From an uncultured Photobacterium sp. (GTDB taxonomy: Bacteria > Pseudomonadota > Gammaproteobacteria > Enterobacterales > Vibrionaceae), in the NCBI RefSeq assembly GCF_947502415.1, contig NZ_CANMZV010000002.1, positions 186,001-250,000 of the forward strand: a stretch of DNA of 64,000 bases, in the 5' to 3' direction. Below, piece by piece: positions 26,969 through 36,968 of this stretch. Numbering within the stretch: the first letter of the stretch is position 1; each line of letters starts with the position of its first letter. The position numbers and the translations under genes are program-made. A model generated the notes under the pieces. It saw only the letters and a list, made by a program, of their open reading frames with translations. It was not told where the DNA came from and did not search any database.

Positions 26969-27993
26969 ACGGTCACTCCTGCTTCACCGAAGCTCGCCAT
27001 ATTGTTGTAGAACTCACAAGCCGAACGGATGATTGGCAGAGCCAGAGCGGCTCCAGTACCTTCACCTAAACGCAAGCCTAAATTCAACAAGGGGGTGGCA
27101 TCGAGGTGTTGGAGCATTCGTTGATGTCCGGACTCTTCGGAGCAGTGGCAGTAGATGAAATAATGATTAGCTTCAGGATACATAGCTGTCGCCAGCATTG
27201 CTGCCGCTGTTGAGATAAAACCATCGACCAGGACAGACATTTTTAATTCAGCTGCTTTAAGCATGCCACCGGTAATTTGGGCTATTTCAAATCCGCCGAG
27301 ACAAGCCAGAATGCTGAGTGGATCTTTTAGTTGTGTGCGGTGTAAGTCCAGCGCCTGGGTAATGAGTGCTTGTTTACGCTGTAGCTGGCTGTCGTCTATG
27401 CCTGTACCTCGTCCAACGCATTCATCGGCAGGAATTTTTAATATTGCTGCCATAATCGCTGCGGCACTACTGGTATTGCCTATTCCCATCTCACCAAAAC
27501 CGACCAAATTACAGCCTTGCTGATGGTGCTTAGCGATTAGGTCAGCACCATAATTGATCCCTTGGAGAGCGATTTTTTTTGACATGGCAGCTTGTTGGCT
27601 GAAATCTTCAGTGCCGTTGCCAAGCCGTTGTTTAATTAACTGCGGGTGGTCATCGGCTTCGATTTTGGTGCCAGCATCAATAACTTGCAGTGCCATGTCA
27701 TTAACACGACAAAAACAGTTGATAGCCGCGCCACCGGCAAGAAAGTTGATGACCATCTGAGTGGTGACTTCGCTTGGGGCTATGCTCAATCCGTGGCGGG
27801 CAATACCATGATCACCGGCAAATACCAGCAGATGAGGCTGGTTTATAGCGATAGTCTCTGCCTGTTGGATCAGGGCTAGCTGGGTTGCGATATCTTCAAG
27901 TTGCCCCAAGGCTCCAAGCGGTTTGGTTTTGTCATTAATTTTGTGCTGGATCTGATTTAAAACAGATGTATCTGGTGAAGTGATGGTAAACAT
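26965..27993 (-). CDS. cobT: nicotinate-nucleotide--dimethylbenzimidazole phosphoribosyltransferase
   Basis: Makes alpha-ribazole-5'-phosphate from dimethylbenzimidazole and nicotinate mononucleotide. Seen: KPLGALGQLEDIA near the N-terminus, FAGDHGIARHGLSIAPSEVT, GFGEMGIGNTSSAAAI, DGFISTAAAML, and RLGEGTGAALALPIIRSACEFYNNM, whose Glu is the catalytic base in the family. A GTG 9 bp further upstream (28002) is also open, but AGGGAGA sits at ideal distance from the ATG at 27993, so I start there (342 residues). cobU is not adjacent and no B12 riboswitch is visible upstream. Confidence 0.94.
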   Translation of the reverse strand: MFTITSPDTSVLNQIQHKINDKTKPLGALGQLEDIATQLALIQQAETIAINQPHLLVFAGDHGIARHGLSIAPSEVTTQMVINFLAGGAAINCFCRVNDMALQVIDAGTKIEADDHPQLIKQRLGNGTEDFSQQAAMSKKIALQGINYGADLIAKHHQQGCNLVGFGEMGIGNTSSAAAIMAAILKIPADECVGRGTGIDDSQLQRKQALITQALDLHRTQLKDPLSILACLGGFEIAQITGGMLKAAELKMSVLVDGFISTAAAMLATAMYPEANHYFIYCHCSEESGHQRMLQHLDATPLLNLGLRLGEGTGAALALPIIRSACEFYNNMASFGEAGVTV

Positions 27994-28228
27994 GGATGCC
28001 ACTCTCCCTGTTCATGGCAAAATAAAGGCTGGTTTGTTGCGTCACTGTATTTCGGCGATAAGAAATTTTGCGCCTGCGAGAACACTAAGGCAATGGAAGC
28101 GCAGAAAAAATTATTGGATTACTTGTAAAGTTTTATGAGGTGTATAGGATTTATCGTATTATATGGTACGATGTACTAATTGCTAGTGTTCAGTAAATGT
28201 TGCTCAGTAGATATTGACGAGGAAAAAT

Positions 28229-28927
28229 ATGCCATGTAAGTCGATTGTCGTTTTGTTGTTTAGTTTGATCATTTGTGGGTGTTCAAGCCGTTTGCCGACG
28301 GAAGAAGAACAGCAGAGTAATTTGATTCAGCATCTCGATAAGATGGTCGAAGTGGAATATATCCGTGACGCGACCGGTTTGCAGTGGGTATCTCCAACTC
28401 TGAAGATTTCGCAATACGACAAGTTGAAGATCGAGCCGGTTGATTTGCATCAGAGTGCAAAGGCGGTTCGTCAGATCCCTGAACCAGTTCTTGAAAGGAT
28501 CTCCCTGCGATTGACAAGCAAGCTTAAACAGGAGCTTGCTGATGGTGTCGAGCTGGTGGATGGGCCGAAAGATAAGGCCGCGACGCTAAAGATAATGATT
28601 AGTCGGGCAAGTACTGATATGGAAGACTTGCAGATCAACGAAGTGTTGCCTTACGGGGCATTAATTGGTGGCGCTAAAGCTTTACTTGGAACCCGGGATA
28701 GAAATGTCAGGATTTTGCTTGAAGCGCAACTGGTCGATAGTCAGAGTGAAGAGATATTGGCTGAGCGAGTAGGGGTCATACTTGCCAAAGGTATTTTAGA
28801 GAACGATACGGTTGAGCTGGAATACGATCAGATCAAAGATACGGTCGATCGTTTTACCCAGGACATTGTTCACTTTATTCGCCTGACGGCTTATCAGGCC
28901 ACACTGAACGAAACAGAGCAGGGCTAG
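28229..28927 (+). CDS. DUF3313-like lipoprotein
   Basis: A 232-residue lipoprotein with a short signal and lipobox IICGC-S, the modifiable Cys at about residue 18. The mature protein has the DUF3313 look: LQWVSPTLKISQYDKLKIEPVDLH near the start, a central KLKQELADGVELVDGPKDKAATLKIMISRA segment, and GALIGGAKALLGTRDRNVRILLEAQLVDSQS. It is probably held at the outer membrane; function unknown. A TTG at 28214 is in frame, but the ATG at 28229 with GAGG upstream is better. A short dyad overlaps the stop codon. Divergent from cobT. Confidence 0.75.
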   Translation: MPCKSIVVLLFSLIICGCSSRLPTEEEQQSNLIQHLDKMVEVEYIRDATGLQWVSPTLKISQYDKLKIEPVDLHQSAKAVRQIPEPVLERISLRLTSKLKQELADGVELVDGPKDKAATLKIMISRASTDMEDLQINEVLPYGALIGGAKALLGTRDRNVRILLEAQLVDSQSEEILAERVGVILAKGILENDTVELEYDQIKDTVDRFTQDIVHFIRLTAYQATLNETEQG

Positions 28928-28965
28928 GCCCTGCTCATTGATTTATATGCAGGTGAATACCATTA

Positions 28966-29877
28966 CTAGCAGCTATGAAGAATAGCTTCAACGGTATCTT
29001 CGTAATTCATACCAACCTGTTCGGTTGCTAGCGGGAATACGCTTCTTGCTGTCATACCTGGTGCTGTGTTGATTTCAATAGCGTAGAAATGGTCATTTTC
29101 GTCAGCAATTACATCAATACGTCCCCAACCTGATGCGTTAACAGCACGGAAGGCTGCCAGTGCTAAAGCCTGAATTCGTTCTTCTTGAGCTGAAGTCAGG
29201 TTGGCTGGGCAGTGGTAGCAGGTATCAGCAGACTTGAATTTGGCTTCATGACTGAAGAAAGAGTGGGAATGTTCGATTTCCACTGTCGGTAATACCTGTT
29301 GCCCAAGAATACTTACTGTAAACTCACGTCCTGAAACAAAGCTCTCAATAAGTACTTTATCTTCATATTGGAATGCTTCGCTGATAAAGTGGGAAAGCTC
29401 TTCAAGGTTGTGGGCTTTATTGATGCCGATGCTACAGCCTTGGGTAGCAGGTTTGACGACCAGAGGGAATTTGTAACCATCAATCAGGTTCGGTAGAGAC
29501 TCTTCGCGATAATCTGACTGGTATAGTTCAAAGAAGCGGGGAGTGGTAATGTCGGATGCCTGCCAGACTTTTTTCGTCATCGCCTTATCAATACCAACAG
29601 CTGAAGCGCGGTGATCACTGCCAGTATAAGGAATGTTTAGTAGTTGAAGGGCTGCCTGAATTGTCCCGTCTTCACCGTCTCCACCATGTAGGGCCAGGAA
29701 GGCTTTGTCGATATTCAGTGTTGGTAATGATGTAAAATCAAAGGATTCGTCAACATCAATATCGATTACGTCGTAACCTTTGCGCTTTAAAGCTCCGGAA
29801 ACTGCTGTACCGGACATTAATGAGATGCTTCGTTCACTCGAAGAACCACCATATAAAACAGCGACTTTTTTTACCAC
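28966..29877 (-). CDS. ddl: D-alanine--D-alanine ligase
   Basis: ATP-grasp enzyme that makes the D-Ala-D-Ala end of peptidoglycan stem peptides. Seen: LYGGSSSERSISLMSG (N-terminal substrate lobe, Glu of SER), ALHGGDGEDGTIQAALQLLNIPYTGS, the ATP-grasp PLVVKPATQGCSIGI, SFVSGREFTVSILG, and the metal/phosphate region INTAPGMTARSVFP. Start is GTG at 29877 with GAGGGAA upstream. At 303 residues it matches the shorter DdlB-like form, but it is not in the mur-fts cluster here, so it may be a second ligase. Confidence 0.93.
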   Translation of the reverse strand: MVKKVAVLYGGSSSERSISLMSGTAVSGALKRKGYDVIDIDVDESFDFTSLPTLNIDKAFLALHGGDGEDGTIQAALQLLNIPYTGSDHRASAVGIDKAMTKKVWQASDITTPRFFELYQSDYREESLPNLIDGYKFPLVVKPATQGCSIGINKAHNLEELSHFISEAFQYEDKVLIESFVSGREFTVSILGQQVLPTVEIEHSHSFFSHEAKFKSADTCYHCPANLTSAQEERIQALALAAFRAVNASGWGRIDVIADENDHFYAIEINTAPGMTARSVFPLATEQVGMNYEDTVEAILHSC

Positions 29878-29998
29878 GATGAGGTTCCCTCTTGCGTAAT
29901 ATGGAATGTATAGTGTTTTGAATGCGAAGTTGAATGCAATTAGTGGCTAAGCAATAGCGTTTCTATTGCAGCTGCGTATATTATCACTAGGAATTGAT

Positions 29999-30466
29999 AT
30001 GTCTAATAATACCTATAAAGTACTTGTAGTTTGTATGGGGAACATCTGTCGCTCACCGACGGCAGAAGCCGTTCTTCGTGCTAAAGCGAGTGAATATGGT
30101 GTCAATATAGAGATTGATTCTGCTGGTACGATTGGATTTCACCAGGGTGAATGTCCGGATCATCGTGCCCAGGTTGCCGGAGAGGCTAGAGGGTATAGCT
30201 TTTCAGGGATCAGGGCGCGGAAAGTTGAGCTGATTGATTTTGAATACTTCGATCTTATTCTGGCTGCTGATCGAGCCAATTTAGATGATTTGCGAGAGAT
30301 TTGCCCTCAACCTCATCAAGGTAAGTTGGCTTTGTTTCTGGATTACTCCGACTGCGGTGTTACAGAAATTCCGGACCCTTATTACGGGGGGGCTTATGGT
30401 TTTAATCATGTGCTTGATTTGATCGAGGATGCGACAGAGCGTTTGTTAAAAACAATTCCCAGATAG
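29999..30466 (+). CDS. low-molecular-weight protein-tyrosine-phosphatase
   Basis: A 155-residue cytoplasmic phosphatase. The active-site loop CMGNICRS is at residues 12-19, giving the C-x5-R signature with nucleophile C12 and R18. The general-acid loop is DPYYGG (about 120). Such enzymes remove phosphate from tyrosine kinases that control polysaccharide export, or from other proteins; no Wzc-like kinase or capsule gene is close, so the partner is unknown. The ATG at 29999 with AGGA eight bases upstream is preferred over an in-frame TTG at 29966. Confidence 0.9.
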   Translation: MSNNTYKVLVVCMGNICRSPTAEAVLRAKASEYGVNIEIDSAGTIGFHQGECPDHRAQVAGEARGYSFSGIRARKVELIDFEYFDLILAADRANLDDLREICPQPHQGKLALFLDYSDCGVTEIPDPYYGGAYGFNHVLDLIEDATERLLKTIPR

Positions 30467-30478
30467 GCAATCTGAAAG

Positions 30479-30509
30479 AAAAAACGCCCGCAATTGCGGG
30501 CGTTTTTTG
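30479..30509. terminator. strong bidirectional terminator
   Basis: CGCCCGCAATTGCGGGCG is a perfect palindrome flanked by A and T tracts. It serves the phosphatase (plus) and the SulP gene (minus). Confidence 0.92.
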
Positions 30510-30523
30510 TTGGGAAGTAGTGA

Positions 30524-32080
30524 TTATCCCAAAGTATCAGTTGCAACTTTATAGGTTGGATCTTCCATCATATTAACTTCTACAAGGTTGCCTGCTTTCT
30601 TAAGCAGAGAGCGGCATTCCGGGCTCAGGTGACGGATGTGCAGTTTTTTCCCCTGGCTTGCATAGCGTTCTGCGATGGTATCAATCGCTTCGATAGCTGA
30701 GTGATCCGCTACACGTGAACCTGCAAAGTCAATGATTACGTCGCTAGGGTCATTTTGTGCATCGAACAGCTCCAGGAAGTGTGAAGCCGAACCGAAGAAT
30801 AGCGGACCGTTAACAACGTAGACTTTCGAACCCTGTGCATCGGTATGGCTTGATGCATAGATGTGTTTTGCGTGATCCCAGGCAAATACAAGTGCAGAGT
30901 AAATGACACCCACAATAACAGCCAGTGCAAGGTCAGCGGCAACGGTTACACAGGTTACCAGGATAATGGCGAAGAAGTCGTGTTTAGGCACTTTACGCGC
31001 CATTTTGAAACTTGCCCACTCGAAGGTACCGATAACAACCATGAACATAACGCCAACCAGCGCTGCCAGAGGGATCATCTCGATCAATGCAGAACCAAAC
31101 AGGATAAACAGCAACAGACCAACAGCGCCTGTGATGCCTGAAAGACGACCGCGACCACCGGAGTTGATGTTAATCATCGACTGGCCGATCATGGCGCAAC
31201 CACCCATAGCTCCGAACACAGAACAGGTAATGTTAGCCAGACCCTGACCAACACATTCACGGTTACCTTGGCCGCGTGTACCGGTCATTTCGTCGATAAC
31301 TGTTAGTGTCAGCAGAGATTCAATCAGGCCAACGGCAGCTAGGATCAGGGAGTACGGTAGGATGATCTGCAACGTTTCCATGTTGAAACCAACTTCCGGT
31401 AATGCAAACGTTGGCAAGCTACCAGCTAGCGTTGCAGATGTGTCGCCACTCATGGTTCGGACAAAGTCAACAACAGTGCGAGAATCAAGACCCAGGCCGT
31501 GTACAAGCGCGGTTACGGTAATGATTGCAACTAGTGATGATGGTACGGCAGTAGTTAGTTTTGGCAAAAAATGGATGATAGCCATGGTCAGTGCCACAAG
31601 GCCTAGCATGATGTACAGCTGGGTGCCCTGCATCCACTGTAATGCGCCTGATGCGTCTGGTACTTTAAACTGACCAAGCTGTGCAAGGAAAATAACGATA
31701 GCCAGACCGTTAACAAAACCAATCATAACCGGGTGAGGTACCATTCGGATGAATTTACCCAGTTTGAATATCCCTGCCAGGATCTGCAATACACCGGCCA
31801 GCATGACGGCGGCGAACAGATACTGAATACCGTGCTCAGCTACCAGGCTAACCATAACAACGGCCATTGCGCCAGTGGCACCTGAAATCATGCCTGGGCG
31901 ACCGCCAATCACAGCAGTAACCAGGCCAACGATGAAGGCGGCGTATAGGCCAACCATTGGATCGACACCTGCTACGAAAGCAAAAGCAACAGCTTCAGGT
32001 ACCAGTGCCAGGGCAACGGTTAGCCCTGAAAGAACGTCATTTTTGACGCTTTGACGCGAAAATTGAGGGAATTCAAACAT
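30524..32080 (-). CDS. SulP family anion transporter with STAS domain
   Basis: A 518-residue inner-membrane transporter (SLC26/SulP). Residues about 10-400 form the membrane domain: the start [33 protein letters not shown] (in parts), [16 protein letters not shown] (about 60), [16 protein letters not shown] (about 125), and [24 protein letters not shown] (about 293). The C-terminal STAS domain (about 415-510) has [21 protein letters not shown]. The Na-bicarbonate transporter BicA and sulfate permeases both belong here; in marine bacteria bicarbonate is a plausible substrate, but motifs do not decide it. Monocistronic, between two terminators. Confidence 0.88.
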   Translation of the reverse strand: MFEFPQFSRQSVKNDVLSGLTVALALVPEAVAFAFVAGVDPMVGLYAAFIVGLVTAVIGGRPGMISGATGAMAVVMVSLVAEHGIQYLFAAVMLAGVLQILAGIFKLGKFIRMVPHPVMIGFVNGLAIVIFLAQLGQFKVPDASGALQWMQGTQLYIMLGLVALTMAIIHFLPKLTTAVPSSLVAIITVTALVHGLGLDSRTVVDFVRTMSGDTSATLAGSLPTFALPEVGFNMETLQIILPYSLILAAVGLIESLLTLTVIDEMTGTRGQGNRECVGQGLANITCSVFGAMGGCAMIGQSMININSGGRGRLSGITGAVGLLLFILFGSALIEMIPLAALVGVMFMVVIGTFEWASFKMARKVPKHDFFAIILVTCVTVAADLALAVIVGVIYSALVFAWDHAKHIYASSHTDAQGSKVYVVNGPLFFGSASHFLELFDAQNDPSDVIIDFAGSRVADHSAIEAIDTIAERYASQGKKLHIRHLSPECRSLLKKAGNLVEVNMMEDPTYKVATDTLG

Positions 32081-32280
32081 TTTATTTGGTTTTGTTCCGG
32101 TTCAGTTATCTAAAGAGCGTATGAAGCTGCGAATCCTACAGAAATCTGTGATTTAGTTCAACTTTCAAGCGCAGTTTGAGTAAAAAAGTGTTAGCAGTGC
32201 TAGAAAACTTTGATGTCAGTTGTATTAAGTTAAAAAAATGGCCGAAATTCACAAAATATACAAATTCAAATTTCAGACAA

Positions 32281-32310
32281 AAAAAAGCCATGCATATAGC
32301 ATGGCTTTTT
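32281..32310. terminator. terminator after rne
   Basis: GCCATGC ATATA GCATGGC between an A6 run and a T5 run, 17 bp past the rne stop on the minus strand. Confidence 0.85.
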
Positions 32311-32326
32311 AGCGTTTTTAACTGAC

Positions 32327-35300
32327 TTAACTCATAGATGGTTTTGTCATTGGCGCTACAGCAACATTCGTTGCTGTCTGGCTACCAGCCTGACGAGTTT
32401 GAGCTCGCGACTCACGTAGCGGCGCTGCAGCAAAAACCGTATTATCTTCAGCTTCAGCAGGGGCCGGTGCTTTTGCCATTGGCGCGATAGCATGGCGGCC
32501 TCGTGGTGAAGTTGCGGTTACTACAACATGAGAGTCATCTTTAACTTCAGCTTTCTCTGTTGTTTCAGTTTCAGCTACGACCGGAGTGGTTTCAGGTTGT
32601 TTCTCTGCTACCACTTCTTCAGCTTCTGCAATTACCGGCTCTTCTTTAGCTACAGGGGCTTGAGGTGCTGGTTCTTTGGCTTTCACTTCAGTGCGTAGTG
32701 GGAAAGCTTTACCCATAGCCAGTTCAGGCATGGCTACACCACCTAGTACTGGTGCTGTAACGTCTTCCTGAGTTTCGGTAGCTTCAACGTTTGTATCAGC
32801 GCTTTCTTTTTCTGCAATGGCTTCAACGGTAGGTTTGGTTGCTCGAGCCCAAACTTTACCCATAGCCATTTCAGGAGAAGCGACACCCGTAGATGGGCGA
32901 ACGGCTTTAGGCTTTTCTACAACGGTTACCACATTTTCCATTGCGTCCAGCGTATCGGCAACTTCTTCTACTGCCTGGCCTACAGCATCAGACAGAGCAT
33001 CAGTATCGATACTCTTCTCTGGACGGGTATCACGGATACGGCGGCGGCGTTGGCCACTTGCACGTAGGTGACGTGGTGAGCGGCGGTTGCGGCGCTGGCC
33101 GTTTTCCTGCTCGTTGTTTTGTTCTGCCGGCTCTTTATCAGCTTTAGGCTCTTGAGCTTGGGCTTCTTTGGCCATTGCCATTCCTTGCTCTTGTAGCGGA
33201 GATTGTTTCTTCTCTTCAACTACAGGTTCAGCTTGTTGGCTTTGAACTGGCGCTTGCTCTTGTTCGTCAGTAATACGAATTTTTTTACGTAGCTGACGGC
33301 GCTGGCGGCGCTGTTTGACCTTGGTTGCTTTCTCTTGCTCTTGCTCTTGTTCGCGCTTCTCTTCAGCAGCAGGTTTTTCAGCTTTGGCTGCTTGTTCCTC
33401 TTTACGGCGCTGTTTCTGTGCTTGGATTTCTTCGCGACGAGACTGGCGCTTCTGCTCTTTGGCTTCTTCGCTACGCTGTTGGCGTTGTTTATCCTGTTTT
33501 TCAGGCTGTTGACGCTCCTGCTTCGCTTTTTCTCCACGTTCACTACGGCGACGCTGTTTGGTCTGCTCACCAGCGGCAGCACGGTTATCGCGCTCACCTT
33601 CTTGCTGACGGGTACGAGTACCATCTTTACCGCGGCGTTCTTTGCGCTCGCCTCGGCGGCTGTCTTTGCGCTCACCACGACGGCCTTCCTGATGTTCACC
33701 ACGGCGGCCTTGACCACGCTTGCCTTGTTTCTCTTTTGGTTGCTCTGGTTCAGGCTCAGCAGAACCAGCGAACAGGTTGGAGATGGCAGAGAACAAACGG
33801 CTGAACAGGCTTGATTTTTCCTCTTCTTGCTTCACAGCTTTTTTTGCTGCAGGGGCTTTTTTGACCTGAGGTTGCTCTTTTGGAGCCACAAAGCCTTGCA
33901 ACACAGGTTCTTCACGCTTCTTGATGATGCGTTCCTGCTGGCTGGAATCGGCTGTTTCAGCTTCTTTCAAAGCTTCAATCGCACGAGGCAGGTGGTAAGA
34001 CAGTGTATTCTGCTCATCTCCAGAGCGAACACGCAATACTTCGTAATGCGGTGTTTCCATGTCTGCATTCGGTACGATAATGACGCGTACATCATGAGAT
34101 TTCTCAATGTGTTGTACAGAGCGGCGTTTTTCGTTCAGCAGATAGGAGGCAATGGCAACAGGTACAATTGCGAGTACCTGAGAGGTATTGTCTTTTAGAG
34201 CTTCTTCTTCGATCAGACGTAGAATAGACAGTGACAGAGATTCGCTATCACGAATCACACCTGTACCGGTACAACGCGGACAAACGTGATGGCTAGCTTC
34301 GGCTAGAGACGGGCTCAGGCGCTGGCGAGACATCTCTAGTAGACCGAAACGTGAAATACGACCGATCTGAACACGAGCACGGTCCATGCGAACAGCTTCA
34401 CGCAAGCGGTTTTCAACTTCACGCTGGTGGCGAACCGGCGTCATATCGATAAAGTCGATAACAACGAGACCACCCAAGTCACGCAGGCGTAGTTGGCGGG
34501 CGATTTCGTCGGCTGCTTCTAGGTTTGTCTGAAGTGCTGTTTCTTCGATATCACCACCTTTGGTTGCTCGGGCGGAGTTGATATCGATTGATGTCAGTGC
34601 TTCTGTTGGGTCGATAACAATCGACCCACCTGATGGCAGGCGAACTTCACGCTGGAAAGCCGATTCAATCTGGTTTTCAATTTGGTAGTGGTTAAATAGC
34701 GGTGTTTCGGCGTTTTCGTACAGTTTAACACGTGACAGGAAGTCCGGACGTACCTGCTCAATATGGCTGCGGGCACGGTCGTAGATCTTCTTGCTGTCAA
34801 TAACGATTTCACCGATATCACGACGTAGATAATCACGGATTGCACGGGCAATAACGTTGCTTTCCTGGTGGATTAGGAAAGGTGCCGGTGCCGAATCAGC
34901 GGCTTGTTTCACACGCTCCCAGTGGTTTAGCAGATAGTTTAGATCATATGCCAGATCTTCTGCTGACTTACCAACACCCGCTGTACGCACGATCAGACCC
35001 ATACCCTGAGGTAGTTCGAGTGTGCTTAGCGCAGCCTTAAGCTGAGTACGCTCTTCTCCTTCGATTCGGCGTGAAATACCGCCAGCTCGAGGGTTGTTAG
35101 GCATCAGGACAAGGTAGCTACCCGCAAGCGAGATAAAAGTAGTTAGTGCGGCGCCTTTGTTGCCTCGCTCTTCTTTGTCAACTTGAACGATAACTTCCTG
35201 GCCTTCTTTCAGGACTTCCTTGATGTTTGGACGACCTTGGTAAGTGTAATCTGCCGGGAAATAATCGCGAGCGACTTCTTTAAGTGGAAGGAAACCGTGG

Positions 35301-35491
35301 CGTTCTGCACCATAATCAACGAACGCTGCTTCCAGGCTTGGTTCGATACGTGTGATGCGGCCTTTGTAGATATTTGCTTTTTTAGATTCGTGACCAGGGC
35401 TTTCGATATCAAGATCAAAGAGCTTCTGCCCATCAACTAATGCGACGCGCAACTCTTCCTTTTGAGTTGCGTTAATCAACATTCTTTTCAT
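32327..35491 (-). CDS. rne: ribonuclease E
   Basis: A 1054-residue essential endoribonuclease and scaffold of the RNA degradosome, bound to the inner membrane. The catalytic half (1 to about 510) is very close to E. coli: S1 domain around 40-120, the metal site in [23 protein letters not shown] and [11 protein letters not shown] (Asp about 303 and 346), and the Zn-link CPRC (about 404-407). The C-terminal half is unstructured: the amphipathic membrane anchor [16 protein letters not shown] (about 565), long Arg/Glu/Gln RNA-binding tracts, the second Arg-rich site [18 protein letters not shown], two PExAMGK repeats, and two APMxK repeats, one at the very end. Confidence 0.97.
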   Translation of the reverse strand: MKRMLINATQKEELRVALVDGQKLFDLDIESPGHESKKANIYKGRITRIEPSLEAAFVDYGAERHGFLPLKEVARDYFPADYTYQGRPNIKEVLKEGQEVIVQVDKEERGNKGAALTTFISLAGSYLVLMPNNPRAGGISRRIEGEERTQLKAALSTLELPQGMGLIVRTAGVGKSAEDLAYDLNYLLNHWERVKQAADSAPAPFLIHQESNVIARAIRDYLRRDIGEIVIDSKKIYDRARSHIEQVRPDFLSRVKLYENAETPLFNHYQIENQIESAFQREVRLPSGGSIVIDPTEALTSIDINSARATKGGDIEETALQTNLEAADEIARQLRLRDLGGLVVIDFIDMTPVRHQREVENRLREAVRMDRARVQIGRISRFGLLEMSRQRLSPSLAEASHHVCPRCTGTGVIRDSESLSLSILRLIEEEALKDNTSQVLAIVPVAIASYLLNEKRRSVQHIEKSHDVRVIIVPNADMETPHYEVLRVRSGDEQNTLSYHLPRAIEALKEAETADSSQQERIIKKREEPVLQGFVAPKEQPQVKKAPAAKKAVKQEEEKSSLFSRLFSAISNLFAGSAEPEPEQPKEKQGKRGQGRRGEHQEGRRGERKDSRRGERKERRGKDGTRTRQQEGERDNRAAAGEQTKQRRRSERGEKAKQERQQPEKQDKQRQQRSEEAKEQKRQSRREEIQAQKQRRKEEQAAKAEKPAAEEKREQEQEQEKATKVKQRRQRRQLRKKIRITDEQEQAPVQSQQAEPVVEEKKQSPLQEQGMAMAKEAQAQEPKADKEPAEQNNEQENGQRRNRRSPRHLRASGQRRRRIRDTRPEKSIDTDALSDAVGQAVEEVADTLDAMENVVTVVEKPKAVRPSTGVASPEMAMGKVWARATKPTVEAIAEKESADTNVEATETQEDVTAPVLGGVAMPELAMGKAFPLRTEVKAKEPAPQAPVAKEEPVIAEAEEVVAEKQPETTPVVAETETTEKAEVKDDSHVVVTATSPRGRHAIAPMAKAPAPAEAEDNTVFAAAPLRESRAQTRQAGSQTATNVAVAPMTKPSMS

Positions 35492-35548
35492 TATATTGTA
35501 CTCGTTTTTGTCGTTGTGTTAGCGACTCGATTTGCGGGTTTATATTGG

Positions 35549-35600
35549 TGGCGCCGGACTCCAAGTCTGTTGTTAATGCAACCTCACGGCTGGAATTCAG
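35549..35600 (-). ncRNA. rne 5' UTR autoregulatory element (rne5-like hairpin)
   Basis: On minus this reads CCAGCCGTGAGGTTG ... CAGACTTGGAGTCCGGCGCC. The block CCGTGAGGTTG also occurs in the E. coli rne leader hairpin hp2, which RNase E cuts to control its own mRNA (from memory). It lies about 60 nt upstream of the rne ATG, in the right leader position. Confidence 0.5.
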
Positions 35601-35911
35601 GAGTGCTATCTGGCAACACGTTATAGTCCAACTGTATCAAGATGATTAGATCAGAAAATATACAGTTGGCATCACCGTTTCATGCGGCGGTATCTGTCAC
35701 ACCAATAAAAAATCGACAATCGAATACACTAAAAAACACTCCGGTGACTTTAACGTCTTACGCCGTATGCTGCGTTTTTCGCCGGAGCTGTATAATAAAT
35801 AATCACTTAGGTGATCTTTTGCTCATGGTATTACAAGCGTAGGCACTTTTTCCTACTCTCGCACGCAATCATAGCAGGGTGACTTTTTTGCGGCAATCTG
35901 CTTTGTATGCG

Positions 35912-35920
35912 TGATACAAT
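35912..35920 (+). promoter_or_regulatory. extended -10 promoter of rluC
   Basis: TGATACAAT fits TGn-TAtAAT with one mismatch. It ends 8 bp before the rluC ATG, so transcription would start within about two bases of the start codon. Confidence 0.5.
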
Positions 35921-35928
35921 CAAAACCT

Positions 35929-36876
35929 ATGAAAGATGATAAACCAAAAGTGCAATTCATCGAGATTACTGATGACTTTGCAGGCCAGCGGATCGATAAT
36001 TTTCTTCTTGCGCGGCTTAAAAACGTTCCCAAAAGTATGATTTACCGTATTTTGCGAAAGGGTGAGGTGCGAGTAAATAAAAAACGGATAAAACCTGAAT
36101 ATAAGTTGTGTGACGGTGACCTTGTCAGGGTTCCACCGGTACGGGTGCCGCAAAAAGAGGAGCAGGCGCCAGTAAGCACCAAGTTGGATAAGGTCGCTGA
36201 ATTGGAATCCTGCGTTATCTATGAAGATGATCAGATGCTGATTCTGAATAAGCCATCCGGTACGGCAGTGCATGGTGGTAGCGGGCTGAAGTTTGGTGCG
36301 ATCGAGGCACTGCGTGCTTTACGTCCTGATGCACGCTTCCTGGAACTTGTTCACCGCATCGATCGTGATACGTCGGGTATTTTGTTGATTGCTAAGAAAC
36401 GTTCCGCGCTTCGTAAGCTGCAGGAGCAGTTCCGTAACAAAACGGTGCAGAAGTATTATTTTGCACTGGTTATGGGGGAGTGGAAGGCGAGCTGCAGAAA
36501 GGTGACGGCGCCACTGCTTAAAAATGAAGTGAATAGCATCGTTCGGGTTAATCCTAACGGTAAGGCTTCGGATACCCGTTTCAAGGTGATTGAGCGCTTG
36601 GATCAGGCGACCTTGGTTCAGGCCAGTCCGGTAACGGGGCGTACCCATCAGATCCGGGTACATTGTCAGTATACCGGTCACCCGATTGCCTGGGATGATC
36701 GTTATGGTGACCCGCGTTTTGATGCTTACACTAAGAAAACGGGCCTCAATCGACTATTTCTTCATGCGGCAAACATTAAGTTCACCCATCCTAAAACGGA
36801 AGAGGTGATGGAAATTAATGCGCCGATGGAACCCAAGTTGCTGAAAGCGATTAAACAGCTACGTAAGGGCAACTAA
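35929..36876 (+). CDS. rluC: 23S rRNA pseudouridine synthase RluC
   Basis: Makes pseudouridines at positions 955, 2504 and 2580 of 23S rRNA in E. coli. It has an N-terminal S4 RNA-binding domain (about 15-75, RIDNFLLARLKNVPKSMIYRILRKGEVRVNKKRI in parts) and the RluA-type catalytic domain. The motif HRIDRDTSG (about 145-153) holds the catalytic Asp. GRTHQIRVH and LNRLFLHA follow. I take the ATG at 35929, where homology begins; an in-frame GTG at 35911 lies inside the -10 element. No SD precedes it. Divergent from rne, as in E. coli. Confidence 0.95.
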   Translation: MKDDKPKVQFIEITDDFAGQRIDNFLLARLKNVPKSMIYRILRKGEVRVNKKRIKPEYKLCDGDLVRVPPVRVPQKEEQAPVSTKLDKVAELESCVIYEDDQMLILNKPSGTAVHGGSGLKFGAIEALRALRPDARFLELVHRIDRDTSGILLIAKKRSALRKLQEQFRNKTVQKYYFALVMGEWKASCRKVTAPLLKNEVNSIVRVNPNGKASDTRFKVIERLDQATLVQASPVTGRTHQIRVHCQYTGHPIAWDDRYGDPRFDAYTKKTGLNRLFLHAANIKFTHPKTEEVMEINAPMEPKLLKAIKQLRKGN

Positions 36877-36910
36877 CAATTTTATTGTGTGGTTTGTCTA
36901 ATATTTATTA

Positions 36911-36940
36911 AGGCGAGGGATGTGAGTCTCTCGCCTTTTA
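36911..36940 (+). terminator. rluC terminator
   Basis: AGGCGAG ... CTCGCCT followed by TTTT, 35 bp past rluC, in the convergent gap with maf. Confidence 0.75.
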
Positions 36941-36968
36941 CTATGGGCGTTGTAATTAGGAATCACTG

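Noticed and set aside
27994..28228. Possible cobalamin riboswitch upstream of cobT
   Set aside because: The minus-strand leader lacks the B12-box and the GCCACTG-type core; only isolated short matches were seen.
33325..33814. Long plus-strand frames across the RNase E tail
   Set aside because: Shadows of the Arg/Glu/Gln-rich minus-strand codons, with hydrophobic low-complexity translations.
35551..35580. tRNA-like anticodon arm (CGGAC TCCAA GTCTG) on plus
   Set aside because: No acceptor, D or T arms around it; the position fits the rne leader hairpin on minus.
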